A stretch of 64,000 nucleotides of DNA from JAEUHO01 sp046350655 (GTDB taxonomy: Bacteria > Planctomycetota > PLA2 > JAEUHO01), in the NCBI GenBank assembly GCA_046350655.1, contig JAXMAB010000004.1, forward strand, positions 186,001 to 250,000. Direction: 5' to 3'. Every line of letters starts with the position of its first letter. The stretch's first letter is position 1. Positions 32,750 through 42,031 of this stretch are shown piece by piece. Position numbers and translations under genes: made by a program. The notes beneath the pieces were generated by a model. The model was not told where the DNA came from. It searched no databases and saw nothing but the letters and a program-made list of their open reading frames with translations.

Positions 32750-34836
32750 ATGAACCAGCGACGACGGTTCGGGGCGGGTGCGGCGCTCGCCGCGCTCGGT
32801 GGCGTGGCGCTCGGGATGGCCCTCGGCGCCTGCGGGCGCGACGACGCCGACGGCGGCCGGACGGCGCCGGCGACGGCGTCGCGGACCGTCCCGGCCGACG
32901 GCGCGCCCCCCGCCCCGCGGGCGCGCCCGCGGCCGGGCCCGCCGCCCCCGCGCCCGCCGCGCCGGCGGACGACGCCGCGTCCGCGCGGTGGTACGAGCAG
33001 CGCGAGTCCGGCCAGAAGCTCGGGTGGATCCGCGTCGTGTGGGCGCCCTCCACGTGGGAGGGCACGCCGACGGTCCACGACACCACGACGTCGTCCACGC
33101 GCCAGGTGCGCCAGATGATGGAGACGGAGGACGAGTTCGGGGTCGAGTCGACCACCGAGGTCGAGCGCGGGCTCGACGGGACGCTGTACTCGATGCGCAG
33201 CGTCGCGAACGAGAACGGCGCCCGCACCTCGACGTCGGAGCTGCGCTGGACCGGGACGGGCTACGCCTACGAGGCGCACGTCGGCGCGTCGGTCGAGACG
33301 CGGGAGGTGCCGGTGGACCGGCCCGCGCACGTCGACCCCGAGGCCCTGCTGTCGGCGTCGGTCGCGGCGGGGAAGGTGAAGGTCGGCGACCGGTTCGTCT
33401 GCCGGCAGGTGGACGTCCGCGCGCGCAAGGTCGTCGAGTGGCCCGTGGAGATCGTCGGCCGGGAGCCCGGGCCCGGCCCGAACGGCGACGTCCCGTGCCT
33501 CAAGGCGAAGGTCACCGACCCCGACACCGGCACCGAGTCGCTGTGGTGGTTCGACGCCGAGGGCGTGGTCGCGAAGGTCAAGACCCTCTCGAGCGAGATC
33601 GTCCGCGTCGCGGAGCGGACGGCGCGCAAGCGCCCCGCGCGACCGTACTCGTTCCAGATCACGACGCCGTCCACCCCGCCCCTCGAGCGCATGTTCTCGG
33701 CGCGGCGCGCGCTCGTGGACGTGCACCTCCGGCCCGACCCGGACCGTCCGCTGCCCGAGTTCCCCGCCTCGCCGTGGAGCCGCGTCACGTCCGTGGACGG
33801 CGACGCGAAGAAGGGCTGGGTCGCGCACGTCGAGCTGACCGCGTACGACGCGCCGCCGGACGCCCGCGCGACGATCCCCGTGACGGACCCGGCGTTCGCC
33901 GGCGACCTCGAGTCGACGGCGCTGATGCCCTGCGACCACGTGGACGTGAAGACCGCCGCGGCCCGCGCGGTGAACGGCGCCACGGACGCGCGCACGGCCG
34001 CGGAGCGCATCGCCGCGTTCGTCTACCGCCTGCACAAGCAGAGCGCCGACGTGGGCGAGGCGACGGCCCTCGAGATCCTGAAGACGATGCGCGGCGACTG
34101 CTCGGAGCACGCGACCCTGTTCGTCGCGCTCTGCCGCGCCGCCGGGATCCCCGCCCGCAAGTGCTCCGGCTACGTGTGCGTGGGCGAGCAGTGGGGGGCC
34201 CACGCGTGGGCCGAGATCTGGGTCGGCGCGTGGATGGGCGTCGACCCGACCACGCAGGACGTCGGCACCGCCGCGCGGTACGTCTTCTTCGGCTACGACG
34301 ACCGGGCGGACGCGAAGGCCGGCGTGGTGAGCGCGCGGGCCCGCGGCCGCATGCGGTTCGTCACGACGCACCTCGACGAGGGCGACGACCACGTCGACTT
34401 CCGCGGGCCGGAGACGTGGGTCGAGGTGGACGAGGCCGGCCGGCGGGCCCGCCACCACCTGCTCGGGATCGACGTCCGCGGCTGGCGCGACGACTGGCAC
34501 GTGACGATGTCGCCGGAGGGGGGCTGCCACCTCTCGTCGCCCCTCGGGTCGGTGTTCGTGCGCGTGATGGCCGACCAGGGCCTGCGCGGGCCCCGCCTGC
34601 GGGGCATGGCCTCGGGCGGCGGCGAGCCCGCGACGTTCGCGGGCGCGGAAGGGTACGAGGCCCGGCGCGGCGGGACGTCGCAGATCGTCCTCGGCAGCCG
34701 GCGGCGGATCGTGTTCGTGAACCTGAACGCGACCGGGGACGACGACGCGGCGGAGGCGAAGGCCCTCGCCGCGCTGCGGGCCGAGGCCGAGCGCGTGCTC
34801 GCGCCGACGTTCGCGCCGGTGCCGAAGGCACCGTGA
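32750..34836 (+). CDS. Transglutaminase-like lipoprotein with an apparent frameshift near the N-terminus
   Basis: The ATG at 32750 opens a lipoprotein signal (GAGAALAALGGVALGMALGAC). This frame then runs into Arg/Pro nonsense, while the real protein continues in the next frame with ADDAASARWYEQRESGQKLG. That frame has no start codon back to a stop at 32743. One extra C in the C6 run at 32906-32911 joins the two into about 695 residues. The transglutaminase domain shows DCSEHATLFVALCRAAGIPA (catalytic Cys near 34100), His in GAHAWAEIW, and Asp in VDPTTQD. Such exported transglutaminase-fold proteins act as peptidases or cross-linkers. It is divergent from TetR, which may regulate it. Confidence 0.75.
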
Positions 34837-34918
34837 GCCCGGCGCGCGGGCGCGGTGCCCGCGGGCGACGGACGGGAATCGCTACCGCGCGGGCGCGGGA
34901 CCCGGTTTCCTCTCCCCG

Positions 34919-36283
34919 GTGCGCCACCGCCCTCCCTCGGACGTCCGTCGCGGCCTGATCGCCTCGACCTGGGAGGGCGCGTTCGCCCAGGCGTTCATCC
35001 TGTGGACGGGCGGCGTGTTCCTCGTCGACTTCGGCCGCCGGCTCGGCGCCGACGAGGGGATGCTCGGCGTCCTCGCGTCGCTGCCGTTCCTCGCGCAGGC
35101 GGTGCAGCTCCTCACCGCGGGGCTGTACGAGCGCGCGGGCGCCGCGCGCGCCGCGATCACCCGCCGTACGCTCCTCGCGGCGCGGCTCCTCTGGCTGCTC
35201 CCCGCCGCGCTCGCCCTCTGGGGGCCGCGCGACGACGCCGCGCTGACGCTCTACCTCGTCGTCGTGTTCGCGTCGGCGCTCCTCTCGACCACGGGCGCCC
35301 ACGGCTGGACGTCGTGGATGGCCGACCTCGTGCCGCGCCGCGTCCGCGGCCGCTACTTCGGCTTCCGGTCCGCCGTCGCGACGACGGTCGCGATCGCGGC
35401 CGGCGTCGGCGGCGGCTGGCTGCTCGACGTGCTCGAGGCGCGCCGCAGCGGCCTCGGGTTCGCGACGGTGTACGTCCTCGCCGCGTTCGCGGGCCTGCTC
35501 GCCTGGGTCGCGTACCGCTACCAGCACCATCCCGTGCCCGCGCGCGAGCCGAGCCCGCCGCCGCTGCGCGCGCTGTGGCGCGAGGTGTTCGCGAAGCCCG
35601 AGCACCGCCGCATCTTCCTCTTCTTCGCGGTCTGGAACTTCGCCCTCGGCGTGTCGGTCCCGTTCTGGAACGACTACATGCGGACCGTGCTCGGGATGCC
35701 CGCGTGGCAGATCGGGCTGCAGAACAACGTCGGGGCCGTGCTCGGCGTCGCGTTGCTGCCCGTGTGGGGCCGGCTCATCGACCGCGCCGGCGCGCGCACC
35801 GTCCTCCTGTTCAACGCGGCGGCGATCGCGGGCATCCCTTTCCTCTGGCTGATGTGCGGGCCCGGCCGCACGTGGCCCGTCTGGATCGACACCGTCGTCA
35901 CGTCCATCTTCTGGACGGGCTTCAACCTCACGGCGCTGAACGTGCCGCTCTCGGCCGCGCCCGCGCGCGGCGGCGCGGTCTTCCTCGGGGCCTTCGCGGC
36001 GGTCACCGGCCTCGGCATGGGCCTCGCGTCGCTCGCGGGCGGCGCGGCCGCGAAGCTCCTCGGCCCGGGCCCGCACGACGTGCTCGGCATGTCGCTCGCC
36101 GTCCACCAGGTCATGTTCCTCGCCTCCGGCGTGCTGCGCTTCGCGGCGTTCCCCTTGGCGCTGCGCCTGCCGGACGCGACCGGCAAGCGGATGATCTTCC
36201 TCTTCCAGGTCATGGGCTACGCCGTCCGGCAGCGGCTCAACCTGTCGCGGCAGATGCTCACCGCGCCGTGGCGCCGCCGCTGA
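34919..36283 (+). CDS. MFS-type membrane transporter
   Basis: A 454-residue membrane protein with roughly 12 hydrophobic segments. The loop after segment 4 holds RRVRGRYFGFRSA, a variant of the MFS loop motif RxxRG, and the second half repeats the layout (VLGVALLPVWGRLIDRAGAR). This fits a major facilitator superfamily exporter or permease of the group that carries MADLVPRRVRGRYFG-like motifs. The substrate is unknown. The GTG at 34919 precedes the first helix; no clear Shine-Dalgarno is seen. It is 82 bases downstream of the transglutaminase gene and 49 bases upstream of the aldo/keto reductase. Confidence 0.8.
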   Translation: MRHRPPSDVRRGLIASTWEGAFAQAFILWTGGVFLVDFGRRLGADEGMLGVLASLPFLAQAVQLLTAGLYERAGAARAAITRRTLLAARLLWLLPAALALWGPRDDAALTLYLVVVFASALLSTTGAHGWTSWMADLVPRRVRGRYFGFRSAVATTVAIAAGVGGGWLLDVLEARRSGLGFATVYVLAAFAGLLAWVAYRYQHHPVPAREPSPPPLRALWREVFAKPEHRRIFLFFAVWNFALGVSVPFWNDYMRTVLGMPAWQIGLQNNVGAVLGVALLPVWGRLIDRAGARTVLLFNAAAIAGIPFLWLMCGPGRTWPVWIDTVVTSIFWTGFNLTALNVPLSAAPARGGAVFLGAFAAVTGLGMGLASLAGGAAAKLLGPGPHDVLGMSLAVHQVMFLASGVLRFAAFPLALRLPDATGKRMIFLFQVMGYAVRQRLNLSRQMLTAPWRRR

Positions 36284-36332
36284 CGGCGTCCGGGCCTCGC
36301 GTCCCCCCCGCGGCGTCTGCTACCGTCCCGCC

Positions 36333-37283
36333 ATGGAATACCGTCGGCTCGGTCGCAGCGGCACGCGCGTCAGCGAGGTGGTCCTCGGGTCGTGGCTCAC
36401 CTTCGGGTCGAGCGTCGACGAGGCGGGCACGAAGGCGTGCGTGCGCGCGGCCCTCGACGCCGGCATCCAGACGATCGACACCGCCGACGTCTACGCGCTC
36501 GGCAAGGCCGAGGAGGTCCTCGGCGCGGCGCTCGAGGGCGTGCCGCGCAAGGACCTCGTGCTCGCGTCGAAGGTCTTCTGGCCCACGGGCCCCGGCCCGA
36601 ACGACCGCGGCCTCTCGCGCAAGCACGTCGTCGAGTCGTGCCACGCGAGCCTGCGCCGCCTGCGCACCGACTACCTCGACGTGTACCAGTGCCACCGCTT
36701 CGACCCCGACGTGCCGCTCGAGGAGACGGTGCGCGCGATGGAGCACCTCGTCGCGTCGGGCAAGGTGCTCGCGTGGGGCGTGTCGGTGTGGACGGGCGCG
36801 CAGATCGCCGAGGGCCTGCGGATCGCGCGGTCGGTCGGCGGGTACGGGCCCGTCTGCAACCAGCCCGAGTACAGCCTGCTCGACCGCGGCATCGAGGCCG
36901 AGGTGCTGCCGGTCTCGCGCCGCGAGGGCGTCGGGCAGTGGGTGTTCAGCCCGCTCGCCCAGGGCGTGCTCACGGGCAAGTACGCGGGCGGGAAGAAGCC
37001 GGCGGGTTCGCGCCTCGCCGACGCCCAGCGCAACCGGTTCATGACGTCGTTCACGACGCCCGACGTCGAGGCGCAGGTCGCGCGGTTCGTCGCGCTCGCC
37101 GCCGAGCTCGGGATGCCGCCGGCGCGCCTCGCGCTCGCGTGGTGCCTCGCGCAGCCGGGCGTCGACGCGGTGGTCGTCGGCGCGACGCGGCCGGAGCAGG
37201 TGACGGAGAACGCGAAGGCCGCGGGGACCCGGCTGACGCCGGACGTGCTCGCGCGCCTCGACGCGATCTTCCCGCGCGACTGA
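36333..37283 (+). CDS. Aldo/keto reductase
   Basis: A 316-residue (beta/alpha)8 NADPH-dependent oxidoreductase. The catalytic tetrad is visible: Asp49 and Tyr54 in TIDTADVYALGKAEEVLG, Lys80 in LASKVF, and His121 in QCHRFD. The coenzyme-binding end is VVVGATRPEQVTENAKA. It most resembles the potassium-channel beta-subunit/YghZ-like group acting on aldehydes or ketones. The ATG at 36333 is followed directly by YRRLGRSGTRVSEVVLGSW, the family's normal N-terminus. Confidence 0.9.
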   Translation: MEYRRLGRSGTRVSEVVLGSWLTFGSSVDEAGTKACVRAALDAGIQTIDTADVYALGKAEEVLGAALEGVPRKDLVLASKVFWPTGPGPNDRGLSRKHVVESCHASLRRLRTDYLDVYQCHRFDPDVPLEETVRAMEHLVASGKVLAWGVSVWTGAQIAEGLRIARSVGGYGPVCNQPEYSLLDRGIEAEVLPVSRREGVGQWVFSPLAQGVLTGKYAGGKKPAGSRLADAQRNRFMTSFTTPDVEAQVARFVALAAELGMPPARLALAWCLAQPGVDAVVVGATRPEQVTENAKAAGTRLTPDVLARLDAIFPRD

Positions 37284-37341
37284 CCGCGCCGTCGGACGCT
37301 CCGCGACGTCCCGCGCCCCACGGGACCGCACCCCCGCCCGG

Positions 37342-37377
37342 GACCGCGAGGCCCGTCGGCCGCCGGGCCTCGCGGTC
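37342..37377. repeat. Dispersed palindromic element
   Basis: The 14-bp arms GACCGCGAGGCCCG (37342-37355) and CGGGCCTCGCGGTC (37364-37377) pair perfectly around an 8-base loop. It lies in the 174-base gap after the aldo/keto reductase gene; I see nothing else in that gap. Confidence 0.85.
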
Positions 37378-37457
37378 GACCGGGGGGGCCTCCGGCGCGG
37401 TCCGGCCCCGTGAGGGGCCGTCCCCCCCGTGGGGTTAGGTACGCGCGGAGGTGCCCG

Positions 37458-38258
37458 ATGCGCTCGCTGCGCGACCTGCTCGCCGGCTTGTCCCTGCCGC
37501 CCGCCGCGTCCGCGTCGTCGGTCGGATCCCCGACCGGCGGGCCGGGCGCCTACGCCATGCCCGCCGCGCACCTCCTCGGCGGCGACCTGCCGCAGGGCCA
37601 CGTCCACGTCTGGAGCGGGCCTCCGGGCGCGGGCAAGACGGCGTTCCTCCTCGGGCTCCTCCTCGACGCCGCCCGCCGCAACCGCGGCACGTGCCTCGCG
37701 ACGTACGACCTGCCCGCGGCGTCGGTCGCGCTCCGCGTGCTCGCGATCGAGTCCGGGGTGCCGCTCGCCGACCTCGACCGCGGGCAGCTGACGCCCGCCG
37801 AGGCCACGGCCGTCGCGCGCGCCCGCGCGCGGCTCGAGGCGCTGCCGTTCTTCGTGCTCGAGGCGCGCGGGTTCCCGGTCACTTCGCTCGCCGATCGCTG
37901 CGTCCGCTGGACGCGGCGCATCGACGTGCTCGGCGTGGACTACGCGGAGGCCGTCGTCCGGCCCGCGGGCTCGCCGATCGCGGACACGTTCCGCGACCTG
38001 TCGGCGCTCGCGAAGCAGCGGTGGATGGCCGTCGTCGCGGTGGCGCGCACGTCGCCGCTCGAGCACCCGGCGCAGGGCGGCTCGGGCGCCAAGTCGGCCC
38101 CGGCCGATCGCGTCGGGTGGATCGACGCGTCGCCGGACCGGCCCGCGGCCGAGGCGTCCGTCGTCGCGAACCGCCACGGCGCCACGCCGTCGTGCCGGCT
38201 CCGCCTCGACCCGTCGAGCGGCCGCTGGCTGCCCGCCGACCCGCCCGCGACGGCCTGA
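37458..38258 (+). CDS. RecA/DnaB-like P-loop ATPase
   Basis: A 266-residue protein with Walker A GPPGAGKT (54-61) and a Walker B-like strand VLGVDYAEAV near 157. The arrangement LPQGHVHVWSGPPGAGKTAF, then ATYDLPAASVALRVLA, matches the ATPase domain of replicative DnaB-type helicases, without the N-terminal primase-binding domain. It is probably a stand-alone DnaB-C-like ATPase; the partner is unknown. GGAGG six bases upstream supports the ATG at 37458. Past the stop, 156 bases with a palindrome half-site (about 38336-38352) separate it from the convergent next gene. Confidence 0.72.
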   Translation: MRSLRDLLAGLSLPPAASASSVGSPTGGPGAYAMPAAHLLGGDLPQGHVHVWSGPPGAGKTAFLLGLLLDAARRNRGTCLATYDLPAASVALRVLAIESGVPLADLDRGQLTPAEATAVARARARLEALPFFVLEARGFPVTSLADRCVRWTRRIDVLGVDYAEAVVRPAGSPIADTFRDLSALAKQRWMAVVAVARTSPLEHPAQGGSGAKSAPADRVGWIDASPDRPAAEASVVANRHGATPSCRLRLDPSSGRWLPADPPATA

Positions 38259-38414
38259 TCCGGACGAGAGGCCTGATCCGGTCGGGGGGCCCTGCTCCGG
38301 TCGAGGCGTTCCGCGTCGCGGCGGCGTCGGCCACCGGGCCTCGCGGTCCGGGACGCGGGTCGCTCGTCCCGAGGCCGTCGGCTCGTCCGCCCGCGCGCCC
38401 GTTCGGCGCGGGGG

Positions 38415-38948
38415 TCAGCCCGTCGGGGGGCGCGGGGGCGCGTCGGCGGCCGGGACGTCCGTCCGGAAGACGAGCGTCAGGCGCGCGCGGCGGACGCCGC
38501 CCGGGTCGATCCCGAGTCGGCGGAAGTCGGCGCCGAGGTACGCGCGCGCCTCGTCGAGCGCCTCCAGCGACGTGCCGCGGGTGAAGACGTAGAAAACGTC
38601 GGCGTCGCCCTCGCGGTCGTAGACCTCGAGCGCCACCGCGTCGAGGAGGCGGGAGAGGCGGTGCAGGCGCCGGGCGAGCGGGTGGACCGGCAGGCGGTCC
38701 TCGGCGACGGAGAGGACGTCGTCGCGGTCGATCCAGAAGGCGCGGTCGATCTCGGGGAAGAGGATCTTGACGACGTTGCGTCGGTCCTCGAGGACGACGC
38801 CGACCCGTTCTCCACAGCCAACTTGCGTTCGGACCCGGGGTACCGGCAGAATGACGAGGTCACCGGTCGATGAGCCGCTCTCCTCCTGGGAAAGCGGGCT
38901 ATTCTCGTCCTCATCGGGAGTTCGCGGCGTGAACGGGCTCGTCTGCAT
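38415..38948 (-). CDS. Hypothetical protein
   Basis: A 177-residue, cytoplasmic-looking protein I do not recognise. The N-terminal third is acidic and disordered. The middle (GERVGVVLEDRRNVVKILFP, then AFWIDRDDVLSV) resembles a small SH3-like beta barrel of the sort that binds nucleic acid or regulators. The C-terminal half is an alpha/beta region (LEALDEARAYLGADFRRLGI). A GAGGA lies upstream of the ATG at 38948. It is divergent from the response regulator with a 91-base gap, so the two may share control. Confidence 0.55.
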   Translation of the reverse strand: MQTSPFTPRTPDEDENSPLSQEESGSSTGDLVILPVPRVRTQVGCGERVGVVLEDRRNVVKILFPEIDRAFWIDRDDVLSVAEDRLPVHPLARRLHRLSRLLDAVALEVYDREGDADVFYVFTRGTSLEALDEARAYLGADFRRLGIDPGGVRRARLTLVFRTDVPAADAPPRPPTG

Positions 38949-39039
38949 ACCGGAAGAAGTCCTCTGGGGGAGCCTACCTCGGGCGTCGGCCCGGCCCCCT
39001 TCAGAAGGCGAGCGGGCCCCGCGGCCCGGGGAGGCTTCG

Positions 39040-39789
39040 GTGTCGAAGGTCGATCCGCTGCCGCCGGGGGACGCAGGGGACTGGCTGGCGCGCGTCCGCG
39101 CGTCGTGCGCCGGGGCGCGGGTGGTCGTCGTGGACGACGAGCCCGCCGTGCTGCAGATGACGTCGTCGCTCCTGATGGCCGCCGGGTTCCGCACGACGAC
39201 CTTCGCCGACGGCGACGAGGCGCTCGTCGCGCTGCGGCAGGACCCGCCGGACCTGCTGCTCCTCGACGTGCTGCTGCGCGGGCGGACGGGCATCGAGATC
39301 TGCAGCGAGATCCGCAACGACCCGCGGCTCGCCCGCGTGCCCGTGATCCTCGTGACCGGCGCGCACGTGAGCGTCGCCGACCAGGTGCTCGGGTTCGGCG
39401 TCGGCGCGGACGACTACGTCCTCAAGCCGTGGACCCCGGAGATCCTGCTCTCGCGCGTGTCCGCGGTGCTGCGGCGCGTGCGGGGCGCGGCGGCCGAGCG
39501 GCTGACGCACGGCCCGCTCGTGATCGACCCGGCGCGGCGCGAGGCGACGCTCGAGGGCGCGCTGCTGCCGTTGACGCCGACCGAGTTCCACATCGTCCAC
39601 CGGCTGGTCGCGAACCCGGACCGCGCGCTCACGCGGGCGGAGTTGCTCGACGAGGTGACCGACGCGGGGGCCGAGGTCGCGGCGCGCAACGTCGACGTCC
39701 ACGTGCTCGCGATCCGTCGCAAGCTCGGTACCCATCGGTACTTGCTGCAGACGGTGTTCCGCGTCGGGTACCGCATCGCGCCCGTCTGA
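39040..39789 (+). CDS. OmpR/PhoB-family response regulator
   Basis: A 249-residue regulator. Receiver domain: acidic pair Asp32/Asp33, phosphoacceptor Asp76 in LLLLDVLL, Thr106 and Lys129 in VLKPW. Residues ~155-249 are a winged-helix DNA-binding domain ending YLLQTVFRVGYRIAPV, typical of the OmpR class. The GTG at 39040 is supported by GGAGG five bases upstream; a ~20-residue N-terminal extension precedes the receiver. No histidine kinase is adjacent, so its partner is elsewhere. It lies directly upstream of the porin array, and OmpR-type control of porins is plausible but unproven. Confidence 0.88.
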   Translation: MSKVDPLPPGDAGDWLARVRASCAGARVVVVDDEPAVLQMTSSLLMAAGFRTTTFADGDEALVALRQDPPDLLLLDVLLRGRTGIEICSEIRNDPRLARVPVILVTGAHVSVADQVLGFGVGADDYVLKPWTPEILLSRVSAVLRRVRGAAAERLTHGPLVIDPARREATLEGALLPLTPTEFHIVHRLVANPDRALTRAELLDEVTDAGAEVAARNVDVHVLAIRRKLGTHRYLLQTVFRVGYRIAPV

Positions 39790-40036
39790 CCCGTCGCGAC
39801 GACGCGCCGTTCCGCGACCGCGCGCCACGCCGATACCCCCGGGTTCGTTCGCCCGCCGTTCGCTTCAGGCGCCCCGCCGAGGGACCGATGCCTCGGGAGT
39901 GGGGTTCGTCGGCCGGGCCGGGCTTGCGCCCGCGACGCGGTTCGACGTACAACCCCGATTCGTGGTCTGTTCGGTCTCCCGGCTGTCCGGGTCCCTCGTT
40001 CCAAGGCAAGTCGTTCCAAGGCAAGGAGGTCTACGC
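39790..40036. other. Leader region of the first porin
   Basis: These 247 bases carry no gene. Near the end, the sequence GTTCCAAGGCAAG occurs twice in direct repeat (40000-40025), running into a perfect Shine-Dalgarno AAGGAGGT. The promoter layout of the other four porins (TTG-N16-TAnnnT) is not seen here. Confidence 0.5.
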
Positions 40037-41398
40037 ATGTTTCGTCCTTCGATGATCGCGGGGGCGTTCGCCCTCGCGGCCTTCGCCGCTCCGGCGATGG
40101 CCGACGCGACCTCGTCGCGTGAGGTCCAGTCGGCCGTCGACGCCTATCTCGCGACGTCCAAGGCCGACGCCTCGCTCGTCGGCGGCGCCGGTCAGGCCGG
40201 CTACGACGGCGGCTTCTGGATCCGCGGCGGCTCGTTCCTGATGAAGATCAACCTGACGCTGCAGACGCGTTGGGAAGGCTTCGACTGGGACGACTCGGCC
40301 GTCGAGCCGAGCCCGGGTGGCGACCTGTCGGGCTTCTCGCTCCCGCGCGCCACGCTGAAGTTCTCGGGCGACGCGACCTGCGACGTCCACTACTACGCCG
40401 AGCTCGAGTTCGGCCACAGCGGGCTCTGGGCCGACAACGAGAACGGCCGGGACTCGCTCACGACCGACCTGCTCTTCCCGACGTCGCCGATCCCGCAGGG
40501 CCGCCTGCCGAACGGCCAGTCGTCCTCCGACCTCTACGGCACGCTGCGCGAGGGCTGGATCGAGTACGAGACGAGCCCGTACGCCATCTTCCGCATGGGC
40601 CTCGTGAAGACGCCGACGACGCGTCAGCTCATGACGCCCCCCGAGATGCAGCAGTTCGTCGACATCTCGCTCGCGTCGGCCTTCATCGGCCAGACGATGC
40701 CCGGCTACAGCGACCGCAACCGTGACTACGGCTTCCTGCTCCACGGCGCCTTCGGCTGCGACGGCGAGTGGCAGTACATGCTCGGCGTCACGAACGGCGA
40801 CGGCCCGGTGCGCCGCAACGTGCTCGACGGCACGACGGACGACTGCTTCGCCTACTCGGCGCGCGTGAACTGGGACATCAAGGGTCACCTCGGCTACGAG
40901 GAGGGCGCGCTGCGCTCGCACGAGTGCGAGTGGGCGGCCTCGATCGGCGCCTGGGCGCACTACTACACCGACCACGCGCAGGAGAACCCGTTCGTGAAGT
41001 TCGCCGACCGCCTCACGTGGGGCGTGGACGCGGCCTTCGCCTGGGGTGGCTTCTCGTTCACGGCGGCCTACAGCGCCTTCGACTGGACGAGCGACAACTT
41101 CGGTGACACCGACGGCTTCTCGTACCTCGTGCAGGCCGGCTATCTCTTCCCGGGCACGGCCTGGGAGATCGCGGCCCGCTACGACCACTACGAGGTCAGC
41201 GACTCGAACCTCTCCGCCGACGAGATCGGCGTCGCGGTGAACTACTACATCGACGGGCACGCCGACAAGGTGACCCTCGACGTGGCGTTCATCACGAGCG
41301 ACGACGTCAACGCGATCGCGGACACGTACGCCGGCTACTCGTCGAGCTACGACAGCGACGCGGTGATGATCCGCCTGCAGTGGCAGCTCGCGCTCTAG
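40037..41398 (+). CDS. Outer-membrane porin 1, phosphate-selective-porin-like
   Basis: A 453-residue outer-membrane beta-barrel. The signal peptide ends near AAPAMADA. The conserved scaffold includes SSREVQSAVDAYLA, GGFWIRGGSF, RWEGFDWDD, LKFSGDATCDVHYYAELEFG, REGWIEYE and MTPPEMQQFVD. This is similar to OprP/OprO-type phosphate-selective porins, but substrate selectivity is not proven. Between GHSG and LYGTLREGW lies a variable segment unlike that of its four paralogs. The final strand IRLQWQLAL ends in Leu instead of the usual aromatic residue. AAGGAGGT lies six bases before the ATG. It is the first gene of a five-gene array and has a leader unlike the others. Confidence 0.85.
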   Translation: MFRPSMIAGAFALAAFAAPAMADATSSREVQSAVDAYLATSKADASLVGGAGQAGYDGGFWIRGGSFLMKINLTLQTRWEGFDWDDSAVEPSPGGDLSGFSLPRATLKFSGDATCDVHYYAELEFGHSGLWADNENGRDSLTTDLLFPTSPIPQGRLPNGQSSSDLYGTLREGWIEYETSPYAIFRMGLVKTPTTRQLMTPPEMQQFVDISLASAFIGQTMPGYSDRNRDYGFLLHGAFGCDGEWQYMLGVTNGDGPVRRNVLDGTTDDCFAYSARVNWDIKGHLGYEEGALRSHECEWAASIGAWAHYYTDHAQENPFVKFADRLTWGVDAAFAWGGFSFTAAYSAFDWTSDNFGDTDGFSYLVQAGYLFPGTAWEIAARYDHYEVSDSNLSADEIGVAVNYYIDGHADKVTLDVAFITSDDVNAIADTYAGYSSSYDSDAVMIRLQWQLAL

Positions 41399-41422
41399 GA
41401 TTGTAAACGAACTGCGGTTCGC

Positions 41423-41706
41423 GACGCCCGGCCGTTCATCGGCCGGGCGTCTTTGTTTTCGCGCTGCCACTGTCATCTCCTCGCGCGGCTGTTCCGGCGC
41501 TCGCTACCGAGGGAAACAACCCGAGGCCCGACGCGATTCGAGCGGGACGGAGTGGCTCGCGGCCCTACGGGGCCCGCGCGCCGCCGGGCCGCGCGCAGAC
41601 CCCTAGAGCCACACGTGCTTCGCGTGCCAGCGACGTGGGCGGCAGATCTCCGTCCGGGTCAGTTCGGCCGACGCCCGGCCGTTCATCGGCCGGGCGTCCT
41701 TGTTTT
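41423..41706 (+). repeat. Terminator plus ~247-bp repeat module after porin 1
   Basis: A strong terminator hairpin (arms CCCGGCCG and CGGCCGGG, then a T-rich run) starts at 41423. It is followed by one full module, and a second identical hairpin starts at 41670, 247 bases on. The module contains CTGCCACTGTCATCTCC, then GGCGCTCGCTACCGAGGG, a hairpin-rich GGGCCCGCGCG tract and the palindrome half-site. Past 41706 the sequence diverges; bases 41707-41975 hold no gene I can support except a palindrome half-site at about 41848-41868. Confidence 0.85.
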
Positions 41707-41978
41707 CACGCTGCCACTGTCTGTTGGCTCGCGCGATCGGTCCGGCGCGCGGGCAAGGGGTGGTGCGGGCGTGGGGGGGCGCGGACGGGCGCGATGCAAC
41801 GGGAGCGATGCGGGATGGGGGACGCGCACGGGTGATGGGGGCGCGCGGGCCTCGCGGTCCCGGGAGGGGATCGGGGACCGGGTGCGGAGACGCGCGGGGT
41901 GCGCCGATCCACCGAGGAGCGGCGCGCAGCCGCCCCCCGGTGGCCGTGGCGTTCCGCGGGCAGGCGAAATGCGCCGGG

Positions 41979-42006
41979 TTGTTTCTGTCCGCTCGGTCCG
42001 TAGCAT
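41979..42006 (+). promoter_or_regulatory. Predicted promoter of porin 2
   Basis: TTGTTT (41979-41984), a 16-base spacer and TAGCAT (42001-42006). The conserved leader GACCTGGGAGGGTC follows eight bases after the -10 box and provides the Shine-Dalgarno. The same layout precedes porins 3, 4 and 5. Confidence 0.6.
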
Positions 42007-42031
42007 TCGCGTCGACCTGGGAGGGTCCCTC

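Noticed and set aside
30413..32911. Programmed ribosomal frameshifting in the sulfatase and transglutaminase genes
   Set aside because: No slippery heptamer with a downstream pseudoknot is evident; both sites are simple G/C homopolymers where a base-count error or slippage is the simpler explanation.
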